Assembly: GCA_030681895.1 (NCBI GenBank)
Contig: JAUXRI010000080.1
Span: 1 to 45,881 of the forward strand
From: Myxococcales bacterium
GTDB taxonomy: Bacteria > Myxococcota > Myxococcia > Myxococcales > Myxococcaceae
Length of the DNA: 45,881 nt
Reading direction: 5' to 3'
The number at the start of each line of letters is the position of its first letter. Position 1 is the first letter of the stretch. The position numbers were made by a program, and so were the translations under genes. Below, one piece after another: positions 15,598 to 27,270 of the stretch. Below the pieces are notes generated by a model, which was given only the letters and a program-made list of their open reading frames with translations, was not told where the DNA came from and did no database searches.

Positions 15598-16491
15598 ATG
15601 CACCCGTTCGCCAGCCAGGGGCCTGCGTGGGCTGAGCTCCTCGCGCTCGACGCGGTCGATGACGCGACGTGGGAACGCGGGACGGCCTGGCTCGAACACG
15701 ACCTGCCGGAGGGTCCGCACCGGGCTGAGCGCATTCACTGGCTGACGCTCCCAGTGGCGTCGTGGGTGTTGCATCACCTGCGCGCAGCACGGCGGCGGCC
15801 GCTGATGGTGGGGCTGAACGCGCCACAGGGAGCAGGCAAGACGACGCTGACGAAGAGCCTCGTCGGGCTGTTCGCGGAGCTCGGCGTTCGTGCGGTGAGC
15901 GTGAGCATCGACGACTTCTACCTCCGGCGGAGCGAGCAGCTCGCGCTGGCGTCACGACATCCCGGCAATCCCCTCCTCGAGCATCGCGGCTACCCCGGCA
16001 CGCACGACGTCGAACTCGGAGCGCGGGTGCTCCAAGCGCTGCGTGACGGCCACGACGTCGACGTGCCCCGCTACGACAAGTCTGCGCATGGTGGGCGAGG
16101 CGACCGCAGCGACGAGGTGACCCCGATTCGGGGCCGGGTCGATGTCGTCCTGCTCGAGGGGTGGATGCTCGGCTTTCGCCCCGTCGAGCACGTCGTCGAT
16201 GAACGGCTCCGGGTGCCGAACGACGCGCTTCGCACCTACGCAGCGTGGAACGATCGGCTCGACGTGCTGATCAGCCTGCGCATGAAGACGTCGTCTCAGG
16301 TCGTGCAGTGGCGCATCGAGGCGGAGCAGGCGATGCGCGCGAGCGGCACACCGGGCCTCACCGACGCCGAGGTGGAGGACTACGTGCGCCGCTTCCTCCC
16401 CGCATACGAGACGTGGAGCGACACGCTGTCGATGGAGCAGTCGTTGACGCTGACCCTCGATGCGCAGCGAGTCCCTCGCTTTCCTCGTTGA
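15598..16491 (+). CDS. P-loop kinase of the D-glycerate 3-kinase (GLYK) type
   Basis: A 297-residue P-loop kinase. The Walker A motif is at 72-83 (GLNAPQGAGKTT); further family marks are VSIDDFYLRR, HRGYPGTHDVEL, VPRYDKSAHGGRGDR and VVLLEGWMLGF. These are the conserved stretches of the plant and fungal glycerate 3-kinase/YGR205w group, related to uridine and phosphoribulokinases. The likely reaction is ATP-dependent phosphorylation of D-glycerate to 3-phosphoglycerate, but substrate was not proven in most bacterial members. Upstream it is close to the gene at 14381; downstream 55 bases separate it from the spermidine-synthase-like gene. Confidence 0.82.
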   Translation: MHPFASQGPAWAELLALDAVDDATWERGTAWLEHDLPEGPHRAERIHWLTLPVASWVLHHLRAARRRPLMVGLNAPQGAGKTTLTKSLVGLFAELGVRAVSVSIDDFYLRRSEQLALASRHPGNPLLEHRGYPGTHDVELGARVLQALRDGHDVDVPRYDKSAHGGRGDRSDEVTPIRGRVDVVLLEGWMLGFRPVEHVVDERLRVPNDALRTYAAWNDRLDVLISLRMKTSSQVVQWRIEAEQAMRASGTPGLTDAEVEDYVRRFLPAYETWSDTLSMEQSLTLTLDAQRVPRFPR

Positions 16492-16546
16492 AACACGACG
16501 ACATTTTCAATGACTGACCAGGCGAGGCGCGTGGCTTGAGCCCGGG

Positions 16547-18796
16547 ATGCGCCGCGCGCGGGTCCTCGAGCTGATCTTCTTCGCGACTGGCTTCAGCGCG
16601 CTCCTGCTGCAGGTCGTCTGGCAACGCATCATCTCGCTCCACGCGGGCGTCGACCTCGTCGCGAGCACCACCGTCGTCGCGGCCTTCATGGGCGGCCTCG
16701 GCCTGGGCAACCTGCTCGGAGGCACCGTCGCCGACCGCATCAGCCCGCGCACGACCCTGGTGGCGTACGCAGGCTCCGTCGCGCTCATCGGCGTCTACGG
16801 GCTGGTGAGCCCCACGCTGCTCTCCGACGGCTACCGCGCCGTCGCTCCCGCGCTCACCAGCACCGCGAGCACGTTTCTTTTCAACCTCGCCGTTCTGGCG
16901 CTGCCGACGACGCTGATGGGTGTGTCGCTGCCGCTGCTCGCGCGCGGGGTGGTGTCTTCGATTGGCGACGCGGCTCACCGCCTCGGCCGGCTGTACGCCA
17001 TCAACACCTTCGGCGCGGCGCTCGGCGCGGCCCTCTCGGGCTGGTACCTGCTGGGCACCTTCGGCTTCGTCACCAGCCTTCGCCTCGCGTCGGCGCTGTA
17101 TCTGCTCGCGGCGGTGGCCACGCTGATGCTCTGGCGAACCGCGACGGACGCGGCGAGCGAGTCGAAACCCGCGGCGACGTCGGGCGCCGACCCTGCGGTG
17201 CGCTGGTACATCGCGTACGGCCTCACCGGCGCGGTGGCGCTCGGTCTCGAGGTCGTCTTCCTGCGCCTCGTCGATGGCCTGATGCGGTCGAACGCGTACA
17301 CCTTCGCGCACGTGCTGACGGTGTACCTGGTGTGCTTCGCGGCAGGCTCGGCGCTGGGCTCGAGGCTGGTAGGGCGCGCGTCGCATCCAGGCCGCACGTT
17401 CCTGCTGCTCCAGCTCGGCATCGGCGCGACGGCGCTGCTCGGGTTGTTGGTGCTGCTGTACGTGCCGATTCCAGCGCTGCGCGGAATGTTCGACAGCTAC
17501 TTCGCCTCTGACGGCTACCTCGCCACGGGCCCGTCGATGCCCGAGACGGCGCGCGCTGCGGGCAAGCTCCTCTTCGTCTTCCTCCTGGGGCCGCTCACCG
17601 TGATGGGCGCGCCCGTGGTGTTGATGGGCGTCGCGTACCCCTTCGTCCAGGCCGAGGTGAGCCGCGAGCTGTCACGCCTCGGCCGCGGCACCGGGCGGCT
17701 GTTGTTCGCGAACATCGTCGGCAACGTGGTGGGCACGCTGGTGGTGAGCTTCGTGTTGCTCGACGCGCTGGGGAGCGCGGGCACATTGCGGGTGCTCGCT
17801 TCGCTCTGCGTGGGGCTCGGTCTGGTCGGCCTGGTCGCAGGGGTGAAGTCGTCGGCGCGGCCGGCGCCGGTGTGGTTCGCCGCGGCGCTCGTCGCGGTGC
17901 TGGCCGTCGCGGTGTTCCCGTCGAACGAGCGGCTGTGGGCCTTGTTTCACTCGGCAAGAGCGGCCGACCTCGTGCTCGTCGAGGAGCGCTCCTGCGTCAA
18001 CGCGTGGGTCGCCAAAGAGCACGGCGAGCAGGTGCTGCACCTCAACGCCACCAGCCAGAACGGCTGGCCGTACGACGACTTCCACGTCGTCATCGGCGTG
18101 GTGCCGGCGTTGGTGCACCCGGCGCCGAAGCGCGCGCTCGCCGTCGGCCTGGGCGCGGGGAGCACGGCGTGGGGGCTGCTGCAGGACCGTCGCCTCGAGC
18201 GCGTGGAGTGCGTCGAGATTTGCGGCGGAGAAGTCGACCTCATCAGGCACCTCTCGGAGCGGCGCGCCTCGTCCGAGAGCAGACAGCTCCTCGAGGACCC
18301 GCGCTCGATGCTCATCGTGGGAGACGGGCGCAGACACCTGCTGATGGCGACCGAGCCGTGGGACGTCATCACCGTCGACGCGATGCGGCCCAACGGGGCC
18401 TCGGCGGGCAACGTGTACAGCCTCGAGTTCTACGAGCTCGTCGCCGCGCACCTCGCGCCAGGCGGGCTGTTCGCGCAGTGGGTGCCGACGCCGCGCGTGC
18501 TGACGACGGTGAAGCAGGTGTTCCCGCACGTGCTGGTGATGGAGGTGCCCGGCGGTCGCGGCGTGTTCCTGCTGGCGTCGGCGACGGCGCTCCCGTTCGA
18601 CCGCGACGCGCTCACGCAGCGGCTGACGGAAAGCGCGCAGGCCTTCTCTGAGACGCAGCGCCGCTCGGTGCTCGAGTTCGTTGCGGCGGCGCAGCCGAAG
18701 GTAGAGCGCGCCGGTGAAGCCGCGCCCGTCGTCACACCACGCGAGGTGAACACCGACCTGTTCCCACGTGACGAGTACTTCTTGAACTCGAATTGA
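16547..18796 (+). CDS. Membrane-fused spermidine synthase-like protein
   Basis: A 749-residue fusion. Residues about 1-465 hold many hydrophobic helices with a transporter-like look (FFATGFSALLLQVVWQRII, GGLGLGNLLGGTVADR), and about 480-720 is a Rossmann-fold aminopropyl- or methyltransferase-like domain: LAVGLGAGSTAWGLL, VECVEICGGEVDLI, LIVGDGRRHLL, WDVITVDAMRP, LAPGGLFAQWVPT. The membrane-plus-spermidine-synthase design is common in Proteobacteria and Myxococcota; these proteins are usually annotated as spermidine synthases, but their activity is largely untested. The GDGR motif and the aspartate in VDAMRP correspond to positions used by spermidine synthase, so activity is possible. The last 92 bases of the gene are repeated twice downstream in degenerate form. 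Confidence 0.85.
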   Translation: MRRARVLELIFFATGFSALLLQVVWQRIISLHAGVDLVASTTVVAAFMGGLGLGNLLGGTVADRISPRTTLVAYAGSVALIGVYGLVSPTLLSDGYRAVAPALTSTASTFLFNLAVLALPTTLMGVSLPLLARGVVSSIGDAAHRLGRLYAINTFGAALGAALSGWYLLGTFGFVTSLRLASALYLLAAVATLMLWRTATDAASESKPAATSGADPAVRWYIAYGLTGAVALGLEVVFLRLVDGLMRSNAYTFAHVLTVYLVCFAAGSALGSRLVGRASHPGRTFLLLQLGIGATALLGLLVLLYVPIPALRGMFDSYFASDGYLATGPSMPETARAAGKLLFVFLLGPLTVMGAPVVLMGVAYPFVQAEVSRELSRLGRGTGRLLFANIVGNVVGTLVVSFVLLDALGSAGTLRVLASLCVGLGLVGLVAGVKSSARPAPVWFAAALVAVLAVAVFPSNERLWALFHSARAADLVLVEERSCVNAWVAKEHGEQVLHLNATSQNGWPYDDFHVVIGVVPALVHPAPKRALAVGLGAGSTAWGLLQDRRLERVECVEICGGEVDLIRHLSERRASSESRQLLEDPRSMLIVGDGRRHLLMATEPWDVITVDAMRPNGASAGNVYSLEFYELVAAHLAPGGLFAQWVPTPRVLTTVKQVFPHVLVMEVPGGRGVFLLASATALPFDRDALTQRLTESAQAFSETQRRSVLEFVAAAQPKVERAGEAAPVVTPREVNTDLFPRDEYFLNSN

Positions 18797-18979
18797 CGGA
18801 CGGGCTCCGGAGCGCGTCGGTGACGCCACGCCCGTCGTCACACCACGCGAGGTGAACACCGACCTGTTCCCGCGCGACGAGTACTTCCTCAACTCGAATT
18901 GACCGACGGGCTTTCAGAACGCGCCGGTGACGCCGCGCCGTCGTTCCCGCGTAACGAGGACTTCTTGAACTCGATTTGA
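18705..18979 (+). repeat. Tandem copies of the 3' end of the spermidine-synthase-like gene
   Basis: Three copies in the same direction: the genuine gene end (18705-18796), a second copy (18811-18902) at a period of 106 bases, and a third (18918-18979) lacking about 30 internal bases. Each includes the final codons and a TGA stop. The period is not a multiple of three, so copies 2 and 3 are not in frame with the gene. The 278-base gap before the next gene at 19075 is mostly made of these copies; nothing else is seen in it. Confidence 0.9.
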
Positions 18980-19074
18980 GCGACAGGCTTCTCAGTACGC
19001 TGAACGCCGGCGCACCCTGCGGGAGACTCGACGCCCGAGCGGAGAAGCACGTCGGGGCGTGCACCACCGCGGGA

Positions 19075-20916
19075 TCAGCGTCTGCGAAGAATCGCCAGCG
19101 CGGCCGCCGGCACCGTCGACGTCGGGCGCTCCTTCGACAGCCGCTCGAAGTGCGCGATGAGTGGAGCGCGGGCGCCGGCTGTCGCCAGCTCCTCGAGCCG
19201 CCCGAGCGCTGCGAAGTCGAGCGCCTCTTTCATCACCCACAGCCGAAGGGCGTCGTCGAGCGCTCGAGCGCGTGCCGCAGCGATGGCCACCTGCGCCAGC
19301 CAATCAGGGCGCTCGGTGACGGTCAGCTGCTCGAGGCGCTGCGGCCACAGCGCTTCGGCGCGTTGCCACCGATTCGTCGCCAGACAACTGTCGAACAGCG
19401 TGCCGCACGCGGTCTTCCGACGCTCCTCATCGGAGCGGTCTGCACACGCGAGCTCGAGCAGGGGCATCGAGCGCTCCGCCGCCTGGGTCCGATTCATCAC
19501 CCAGCCCGTCGTCGCCGCGCGAGCCGGCACCTTCTTGACCGCCCGCTCCGCGCGCACCCACACCGCGTCACGCTCGGCGCCGGGCTTCGCCGTCTCGGCC
19601 ATGCGCCAGAGCAGCCGCTCCTCGGTGGAGCTCCACGTCGCGCGACCTTCGAGGAACGCCCACAGGCGGGCGTCGTCGGAACGGAACGGGCTGAGCCCGC
19701 TGTACTCCCACTCGAGCAGGTGCAGGACGGCTTCGTGATGCGTGTCGTTGGTGACGCTGTCGTATTCTTTCCAGAGAAACGCGAGCGCGGCGGCCTCGTT
19801 CCCGGTGCGCCTGAGGAAGTCTGCGTACGCGCGCACCGGCGCTGAACGTTCAGCGACCCGCGTTGGCGTCGACTTCGACGTGAGGACCGTCAACGCGAGC
19901 CATCGCTCGAGCGCACTCCGTTCCTTCGCGACGTCTTCTCGACCACGGTAGTAGTCGGCGCGGCCGCTCCAATACGCGGGGTCCTTCTCGTTGAGCGGTT
20001 CGGCCTCGATGATGCTCCGCTCGAGCGGGCGCTGCTGGAGCGGGGCCTGAATCTGCCCGGCGGTGCGGCTGAGCGCGCGTCTGGGGAGCCCTCGGGCATC
20101 TTCCGCGTCGAGCTGAACCAGAATGGCCTGCGCCGCAGCGTTCTGGCCTGTCGCCTTCAGGCACTTGACGCGCTGCTCACTCACCCATCGCGCGAGGAGG
20201 ACGTCGGGGGCCAGCTCCATGCCGGGGAACGTCGACCACGTGGTGCGAATCAGCGTGGTGATGTGCGCGCGGTCGGCGTCGGTGAGCTTCGTCTTCGTGG
20301 CACGGTCGAGCAGCACCAGCGCCTCGGCCGGGTGTCGCGAGGTGAGCCACTCAGCGACCTGAAATGAGTCCCACGCCGACGCTGGCATGACGACCAGAGG
20401 CAGCCACGCCGCGGAACGCTCCTTCGGCTCCTGCACCTCGAGGTAGACCTTCACCGTGGCGAGGTCGGTCGGCGTCGCGCGAATGCGGGCCTCGAGCTCA
20501 TCGAACAGCACGCTCGCCGAAGCCCCGAGGAATCGCTTTCGTTCCTTCACCCAATACGGGCTGCGAGCGCGCCCGCGGCTGGTGAGCCAGACATCGAGCG
20601 CTGCACGCTGCTTCGCGTCGGCACCCTCGGCGAGCTCGCTGATCAGCACGTAGCCCCACCCGGGCTCGGCCTGCGGCACCGTGTCGAGAAAGAAGCGCGC
20701 GAGCACGAACGCCTTCCGGCCGATGAGGAAGTCGGCGGTCGACGAGGCCTCAGCTGTCGTGAGCGGAACGGCCCGTGCCGCGAGCGCCGTGATGTCGGCC
20801 CGGGCGTGCGCTTCTTCGCCCGCGCGAACGTGCGTCTCGAGTCGTGCGATGGCGTCGGCGATGCCCTGGTCCATGGGAGCCGCTCCGAGAGAGAGGAGGA
20901 GACAGGTGCTCAGCAT
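19075..20916 (-). CDS. Exported helical-repeat protein of unknown function
   Basis: A 613-residue protein with a short signal peptide (MLSTCLLLSLGAAP) and an almost entirely helical remainder with pairs of helices spaced like TPR or similar repeats (for example AAAQAILVQLDAEDARG, NEAAALAFLWKEYDSV, RWQRAEALWPQRLEQL, LDDALRLWVMKEALDF). No catalytic motif was found. It is likely periplasmic or surface-exposed scaffold material. It follows the small protein at 20962-21357 on the same strand after 45 bases, so they may be cotranscribed. It converges with the spermidine-synthase-like gene across the tandem tail copies. Confidence 0.72.
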   Translation of the reverse strand: MLSTCLLLSLGAAPMDQGIADAIARLETHVRAGEEAHARADITALAARAVPLTTAEASSTADFLIGRKAFVLARFFLDTVPQAEPGWGYVLISELAEGADAKQRAALDVWLTSRGRARSPYWVKERKRFLGASASVLFDELEARIRATPTDLATVKVYLEVQEPKERSAAWLPLVVMPASAWDSFQVAEWLTSRHPAEALVLLDRATKTKLTDADRAHITTLIRTTWSTFPGMELAPDVLLARWVSEQRVKCLKATGQNAAAQAILVQLDAEDARGLPRRALSRTAGQIQAPLQQRPLERSIIEAEPLNEKDPAYWSGRADYYRGREDVAKERSALERWLALTVLTSKSTPTRVAERSAPVRAYADFLRRTGNEAAALAFLWKEYDSVTNDTHHEAVLHLLEWEYSGLSPFRSDDARLWAFLEGRATWSSTEERLLWRMAETAKPGAERDAVWVRAERAVKKVPARAATTGWVMNRTQAAERSMPLLELACADRSDEERRKTACGTLFDSCLATNRWQRAEALWPQRLEQLTVTERPDWLAQVAIAAARARALDDALRLWVMKEALDFAALGRLEELATAGARAPLIAHFERLSKERPTSTVPAAALAILRRR

Positions 20917-20961
20917 GCGGCGGTAAGACGAGAGCCTGGCGTCGTTGGTTCCGCCACGACG

Positions 20962-21357
20962 TCAGAAACGAAGCGAGGCCGAGATGGCAGCGCCGCCCGG
21001 GAGGGGAACGATGGCGACGGCCGGCGCAGGCGTGTCGAGGATGAGGGCCACGATGCCGCCAGCGAACAGCACGGCACCGCCGATGAAGCCGACCAGCGCG
21101 AGGTTCGACGCGTTCTTCGAACGGGTGTCGAGGAGCGCGACGGACGCGGCTTCCGGAGCCGCCGGAACCTCGTAGGCCTTCACGAGGGCGCGCGCGTCAG
21201 TCACGATCAACTGCTGACCGAGGCCGAACCCGGCCAACCCGATACCCGCGCCGATGAGCCCGACACCGAGCCCCGACAGCCAGGACCGTGAAGTCGGCGG
21301 CGCTGCAACGGCCTGGGTGGCGAGAAGAACCGAGAGGACGACGCTGAGCCGGCGCAT
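20962..21357 (-). CDS. Small exported membrane protein, unknown
   Basis: A 131-residue protein: signal peptide (MRRLSVVLSVLLATQAVAAPP), then two glycine-rich hydrophobic segments (about 27-50 and 86-107) separated by a polar loop (DARALVKAYEVPAAPEA). The Gly-rich helices suggest a hairpin inserted in the membrane. No family recognised. ATG 21357 was chosen at the signal peptide; the frame continues far upstream but is antisense to the ABC transporter gene there. It is divergent from the ABC pair and upstream of the 613-residue exported protein. Confidence 0.7.
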   Translation of the reverse strand: MRRLSVVLSVLLATQAVAAPPTSRSWLSGLGVGLIGAGIGLAGFGLGQQLIVTDARALVKAYEVPAAPEAASVALLDTRSKNASNLALVGFIGGAVLFAGGIVALILDTPAPAVAIVPLPGGAAISASLRF

Positions 21358-21468
21358 GGGTCGAGTCGCTACCACGGAGCACGCGCCACCTGCCCGAAAT
21401 CCCATGGCCATGGGGTCAGCAGCACCGTGACCGTTCATGGACGAAGCCTTCTGTGTCATCTGCCCCTC

Positions 21469-22389
21469 GTGGCCCCGGTCCTCGCTGTCGAACACCTCAC
21501 CAAGACCTACCCGACGCTCACCGCGCTCGACGACGTCAGCCTCACCATCGAGCCCGGAGAAATCTTCGCGCTGCTCGGCCCCAACGGCGCAGGGAAGACC
21601 ACGCTCATCGGCGCCATCTGCGGCCTGGTGCGCAAGACGAGCGGGCGCATCACCCTGCTCGGCGTCGACCTCGACGTCGACCCCATCACGCCCCGTCGCG
21701 ACGTCGGCCTCGTGCCGCAGGAGCTCAACTTCGACCCCTTCTTCGCCGTGCGTGAATCGCTCGAGCTGCAGCTCGGCTACTTCGGCCGGCCACCCGACCC
21801 GAAACGCATCGACGAGGTGCTCGAGGCGCTCGCGCTCACCAGCAAAGCGAAGATGCCCACGCGCACGCTCTCGGGCGGCATGAAGCGGCGGCTCCTCATC
21901 GCCAAGGCGCTCGTGCACCGCCCGAAGCTCGTGTTCCTCGATGAGCCCACCGCCGGCGTCGACGTCGAGCTCCGCCGCGACCTGTGGAACTACGTGCGCC
22001 GCCTGCGCACCGAAGGCACCACCGTCGTGCTCACCACGCACTACCTCGAAGAGGCCGAAGAGCTCGCCGACCGCGTCGGCATCATCGACAAGGGCAAGCT
22101 GCTGCTGGTCGAAGAGAAGCGCGCGCTCATGAAGCGCCTGGGAGAGCGCAAGCTCGAGGTGCACTTCCGCGACAACGTCACCACGCTGCCGGCTGGCGCG
22201 TCGACCGGCGTGCTCTCCACAGACGGCCGCGCCTTCACCTTCATCGAGCGCGCAGGAACACCGTCGTGCGCCGACGTGCTGGGCGCGCTCTACGCCGCCG
22301 GCCTGCCTGTCGCCGAGGTCTCGATGGCGCCGTCGAAGCTCGAAGACGTGCTCATCCGCGTGCTCCGCGGCAACGGAGCCGCCTCATGA
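21469..22389 (+). CDS. ABC transporter ATP-binding protein (ABC-2 exporter type)
   Basis: A protein of about 306 residues with a complete nucleotide-binding domain: Walker A GPNGAGKTT, Q-loop VPQELNF, signature LSGGMKRR, Walker B LVFLDEPTAGVD and the switch His in TTHYLEEAEEL. The C-terminal 80 residues form the regulatory tail usual for ABC-2 exporters. It powers export by the permease encoded next, whose ATG overlaps its stop. The start is uncertain: GTG 21469 gives the usual N-terminus close to VLAVEHLTKTY, while GTG 21427 would add 14 residues; neither has a clear ribosome binding site. Exported substrate unknown; drugs, lipids and polysaccharides are all possible for this type. Confidence 0.9.
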   Translation: MAPVLAVEHLTKTYPTLTALDDVSLTIEPGEIFALLGPNGAGKTTLIGAICGLVRKTSGRITLLGVDLDVDPITPRRDVGLVPQELNFDPFFAVRESLELQLGYFGRPPDPKRIDEVLEALALTSKAKMPTRTLSGGMKRRLLIAKALVHRPKLVFLDEPTAGVDVELRRDLWNYVRRLRTEGTTVVLTTHYLEEAEELADRVGIIDKGKLLLVEEKRALMKRLGERKLEVHFRDNVTTLPAGASTGVLSTDGRAFTFIERAGTPSCADVLGALYAAGLPVAEVSMAPSKLEDVLIRVLRGNGAAS

Positions 22390-23144
22390 ACGTCATCGGC
22401 GCGAAGACGCTGCTCCAGAAAGAGGTGCGACGCTTCCTGCGCGTGCCCGGCCAGACCGTGTTGCAGCCGTTGATCAGCACCACGCTCTACTTCGTGGTGT
22501 TCGGCTACACGCTCGGCGGACGGCAACAGGACGTCGACGGCGTCTCGTACGTGTCGTTCATCGTGCCGGGCCTCGTCTTCCTCGGCATCGCCAACAACGC
22601 CTTCTTGAACGCCTCGTCGTCGTTCTTCATCACCAAGATTCAGGGCACCATCGTCGACCTGCTGGTGGCTCCGCTCGGGCCCACGGAGCTGCTCATCGGC
22701 TTCGTCGCCGGCGCGATGGTGCGTGGTCTGCTGGTCGGCCTGCTCACCTGGGCCGCGGCGCTCGTCTTCACCGGCGCGCACCTCGTTCACCCGTTGACCA
22801 CCCTGCTCTTCCTGGGCCTGTCGGCGTACGTCTTCTCGGTGCTCGGGCTGGTCGCGGGCATCTGGGCGGAGAAGTTCGAGCAGATCAACTTCTTCCCCAC
22901 CTTCCTGATGCTCCCGCTCACCTTCCTCGGCGGGGTCTTCTACTCGGTGCACTCGTTGCCCGAGCCGTTCCGCACCATCAGCCTCTTCAACCCCGTCGTG
23001 CACATGGTCGAAGGCTTGCGCGCGGGCATGCTGGGCCTCGACGAAGGCTCTCCGCTGGGGCTCGGGCTGCTCGTCGGCCTGGCCGTTCTGGCGACGGTGG
23101 TTGCGCACCGCATGCTCGCCGTGGGTTATCGCGTGAAGTCCTGA
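22386..23144 (+). CDS. ABC-2 type transporter permease
   Basis: A 252-residue membrane protein with six hydrophobic helices (about 22-42, 57-77, 100-125, 133-160, 165-188 and 225-245) and the ABC-2 signature region (FFPTFLMLPLTFLGGVFYSVHSLPEPFRTISLFNPVVHMVEGLR), which marks the YadH/NodJ-like exporter permeases. It overlaps the ATPase gene by four bases (ATGA), so the pair is translated together and forms a homodimeric permease with two ATPase subunits. The frame upstream of 22386 is a shadow of the ATPase gene. Confidence 0.92.
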   Translation: MNVIGAKTLLQKEVRRFLRVPGQTVLQPLISTTLYFVVFGYTLGGRQQDVDGVSYVSFIVPGLVFLGIANNAFLNASSSFFITKIQGTIVDLLVAPLGPTELLIGFVAGAMVRGLLVGLLTWAAALVFTGAHLVHPLTTLLFLGLSAYVFSVLGLVAGIWAEKFEQINFFPTFLMLPLTFLGGVFYSVHSLPEPFRTISLFNPVVHMVEGLRAGMLGLDEGSPLGLGLLVGLAVLATVVAHRMLAVGYRVKS

Positions 23145-23219
23145 GGCGGAACGCGCCGGGCCTCCTACACGTCACACACTCAAACCGGCGCCGTCCGGGC
23201 TAGGCTTCTCCTCTCTCTC

Positions 23220-24743
23220 ATGGGCATTCCCTTCGGTCGCTACGAGCTGCTCCGCAAGATCGCCGCCGGTGGCATGGGCCAGGTCTTGCTCGCGCGGAAA
23301 GGCGCTGAGGGCTTCGAGAAGCTCGTCGTGATCAAGCGCATCCTCCCGCACCTGGTGGAGGATGAAGAGTTCTTCACCATGTTCATCGACGAGGCGAAGA
23401 TCACCATGCGCCTCGACCACCCGAACATCGCGCGCATCAACGAGTTCGGCGTCGAGAACGGCGTGCACTTCATCGAGATGGAATACGTCTCGGGCGAAGA
23501 CGTGCGCCGCCTCGACAAACGTTCGCGCATGGCGAACACGCCGCTCCCGCTGGGCGTCGTCATTCGGGTCATCGCCGACGCTGCTGCGGGCCTCGACTTC
23601 GCACACAAGGCGAAGGACTCGAAGGGCTCGCCGCTCAACCTCGTGCACCGCGACGTGTCGCCGCAGAACGTGCTGGTCGGCTTCGACGGCTCGGTGAAGC
23701 TCATCGACTTCGGCGTCGCCAAGGCAGCCGGCCGCGCGCAGCACACGGCGACCGGCATCTTGAAGGGCAAGTTCCCGTACATGTCGCCCGAGCAGGCCGA
23801 CGGGCTCGACATCGACGCGCGCAGTGACGTGTTCGCGCTCGGCGTGGTGCTGTGGGAATTGCTCACCGGCAAGCGCCTCTTCAAGGGCGAGAACGACCTG
23901 ATGACGCAGCGGCTGGTAAAGGCCTGCCAGGTGCCGCCGCCGTCCGAGGTCGAGCCGTCGCTCCCGAAGGCCTTCGACGCGGTGGTGCTCAAGTCGCTCG
24001 CGAAGGACGTGAAGGACCGCTACGCCGACGCTGGCGCCTTCCGCAGCGCGCTCGAAGACTTCGCCTTCAAGAACAACATTCCGGCGTCGAACTCGTTCCT
24101 CGTCGACTTCATGCAGGCGCTCTACGCCGAGCGCATCGCGAAGGAAGCCGACCCGCGCTCCCTCGAAGAAGACTCGGGCCTCACCGACCTCGACGCTGGC
24201 GGCCTGCCCAAGAATGCGCAGAGCCCCACCATCGTCGACCGCAACCGACAGGCTGGGCAGGTCTTCCCCGCGGGCCAGAGCAGCGCTCACCTCACCGAGG
24301 CGGTCGGCAACAAGCCGAAATCGCGTGCCGGGCTGTGGCTCGGCCTGGGCGTCGTGGGGGTCCTCCTCATCGGCGTCGCTGGGTTCGCACTGAAGGGCCG
24401 TGGCACCACCGAGACGTCGAAGCCGCCAGAGGTCGTGGCGCCTGTCGAGCCGCCCATCAAGAAGGTCGAGCTGCCGACGGTCGTCGAGTTCCTCACCTTC
24501 TCGCTCACGTCGGAGCCCGCGGGCGCAGAGGTCGAGCTCGGCGGCGACAAGAAGGGCCTGACGCCCCTCGAGGTGAAGCTCGAGAAGGCCAGGCTGCCGA
24601 CCCTGCTGAAGGTGTCGCGCGACGGCTACGAGCCGTTCCAGACGACGCTCGCCGACTCGACCGACCCGACCGTGGCGGTGACGTTGAAGAAGCGCGTCGC
24701 GGTGAAGGGCCCGAAGCCCAGCGACATCAAGACGACGCGTTAA
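23220..24743 (+). CDS. Ser/Thr protein kinase with one membrane helix and PEGA domain
   Basis: A 507-residue kinase. Kinase domain at about 8-285: glycine loop AAGGMG (15-20), Lys39, HRDVSPQN (143-150, with Ser replacing the usual Lys two residues after the Asp, as in many myxobacterial kinases), DFG at 163-165 and SPE at 189-191. A linker, a single membrane helix (371-391), a Pro-rich stretch, and a PEGA domain (about 425-495; [20 protein letters not shown]) on the far side of the membrane follow. PEGA domains often bind cell-surface structures and may act as the sensor. The stop overlaps the stop of the convergent coiled-coil gene (shared TTAA). Confidence 0.93.
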   Translation: MGIPFGRYELLRKIAAGGMGQVLLARKGAEGFEKLVVIKRILPHLVEDEEFFTMFIDEAKITMRLDHPNIARINEFGVENGVHFIEMEYVSGEDVRRLDKRSRMANTPLPLGVVIRVIADAAAGLDFAHKAKDSKGSPLNLVHRDVSPQNVLVGFDGSVKLIDFGVAKAAGRAQHTATGILKGKFPYMSPEQADGLDIDARSDVFALGVVLWELLTGKRLFKGENDLMTQRLVKACQVPPPSEVEPSLPKAFDAVVLKSLAKDVKDRYADAGAFRSALEDFAFKNNIPASNSFLVDFMQALYAERIAKEADPRSLEEDSGLTDLDAGGLPKNAQSPTIVDRNRQAGQVFPAGQSSAHLTEAVGNKPKSRAGLWLGLGVVGVLLIGVAGFALKGRGTTETSKPPEVVAPVEPPIKKVELPTVVEFLTFSLTSEPAGAEVELGGDKKGLTPLEVKLEKARLPTLLKVSRDGYEPFQTTLADSTDPTVAVTLKKRVAVKGPKPSDIKTTR

Positions 24744-25161
24744 CGCTTCTTGAGCTTCTTCAGCTGACGGCGGTGCTCGAGCCGCTCGTCGTCGATGATG
24801 CGGCGCAACCGCAGCTGCTCTTCCCGCGCGATGGCGAGCTCTCGACGCAGCCGCGTGGCGTTCTGATGCCAGGTGTCACGCACCTCGTCGGCCAGCTCGA
24901 GCTGTCGCCGCAGCAGCGCGCTCGTCGACTCGAGCGTCTTCACGTGGGCCTCGAGGTCCTTGCGCTCCATCTTCGCGAGCTTCTGGCCCCACTTGTCGCG
25001 CGCCTCGTCGGCCAGCTCGAGCTGCCGGCGCAGCGCCTCGTTCGCGTCCTTCACCTCGGCCAGCTCGGTCGCGACGTCTTCGAGCTCGAGCACCTGCCGG
25101 CGCAGCGCCTGGTTCTCGCCCTGGAGCTTCTCGACGAGGTTGCGCAGCTCGCGGTCTTCGC

Positions 25162-25165
<4 letters not shown>
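24740..25165 (-). CDS. Coiled-coil protein with a 40-residue internal repeat
   Basis: A 141-residue protein, nearly all charged or leucine-rich heptads, predicted as one long coiled coil. Two copies of LRRQLELADExRDxW lie 40 residues apart (45-59 and 85-99), so part arose by internal duplication. No signal peptide. The GTG at 25165 overlaps the stop of glgX (GTGA), which sets the start and implies translation after GlgX; the longer frame to 25438 runs antisense inside glgX in another reading frame and is a shadow. Its stop shares bases with that of the kinase gene opposite. Function unknown. Confidence 0.75.

Positions 25166-27270
<2,105 letters not shown>

Noticed and set aside
16484..16524. 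TTGAAA / TTTCAA hairpin at the end of the glycerate-kinase-like gene
   Set aside because: Only six base pairs, no poly-T tail and it overlaps the stop; too weak to call a terminator.
17672..18892. Long minus-strand frame across the spermidine-synthase-like gene and its tail copies
   Set aside because: Arg- and His-rich shadow; the opposite strand encodes the recognisable protein. It is kept open only because the tail copies repeat the same antisense.
21358..22164. Upstream extension of the small exported protein gene at 20962
   Set aside because: Runs antisense through the ABC ATPase gene; the signal peptide begins at 21357.
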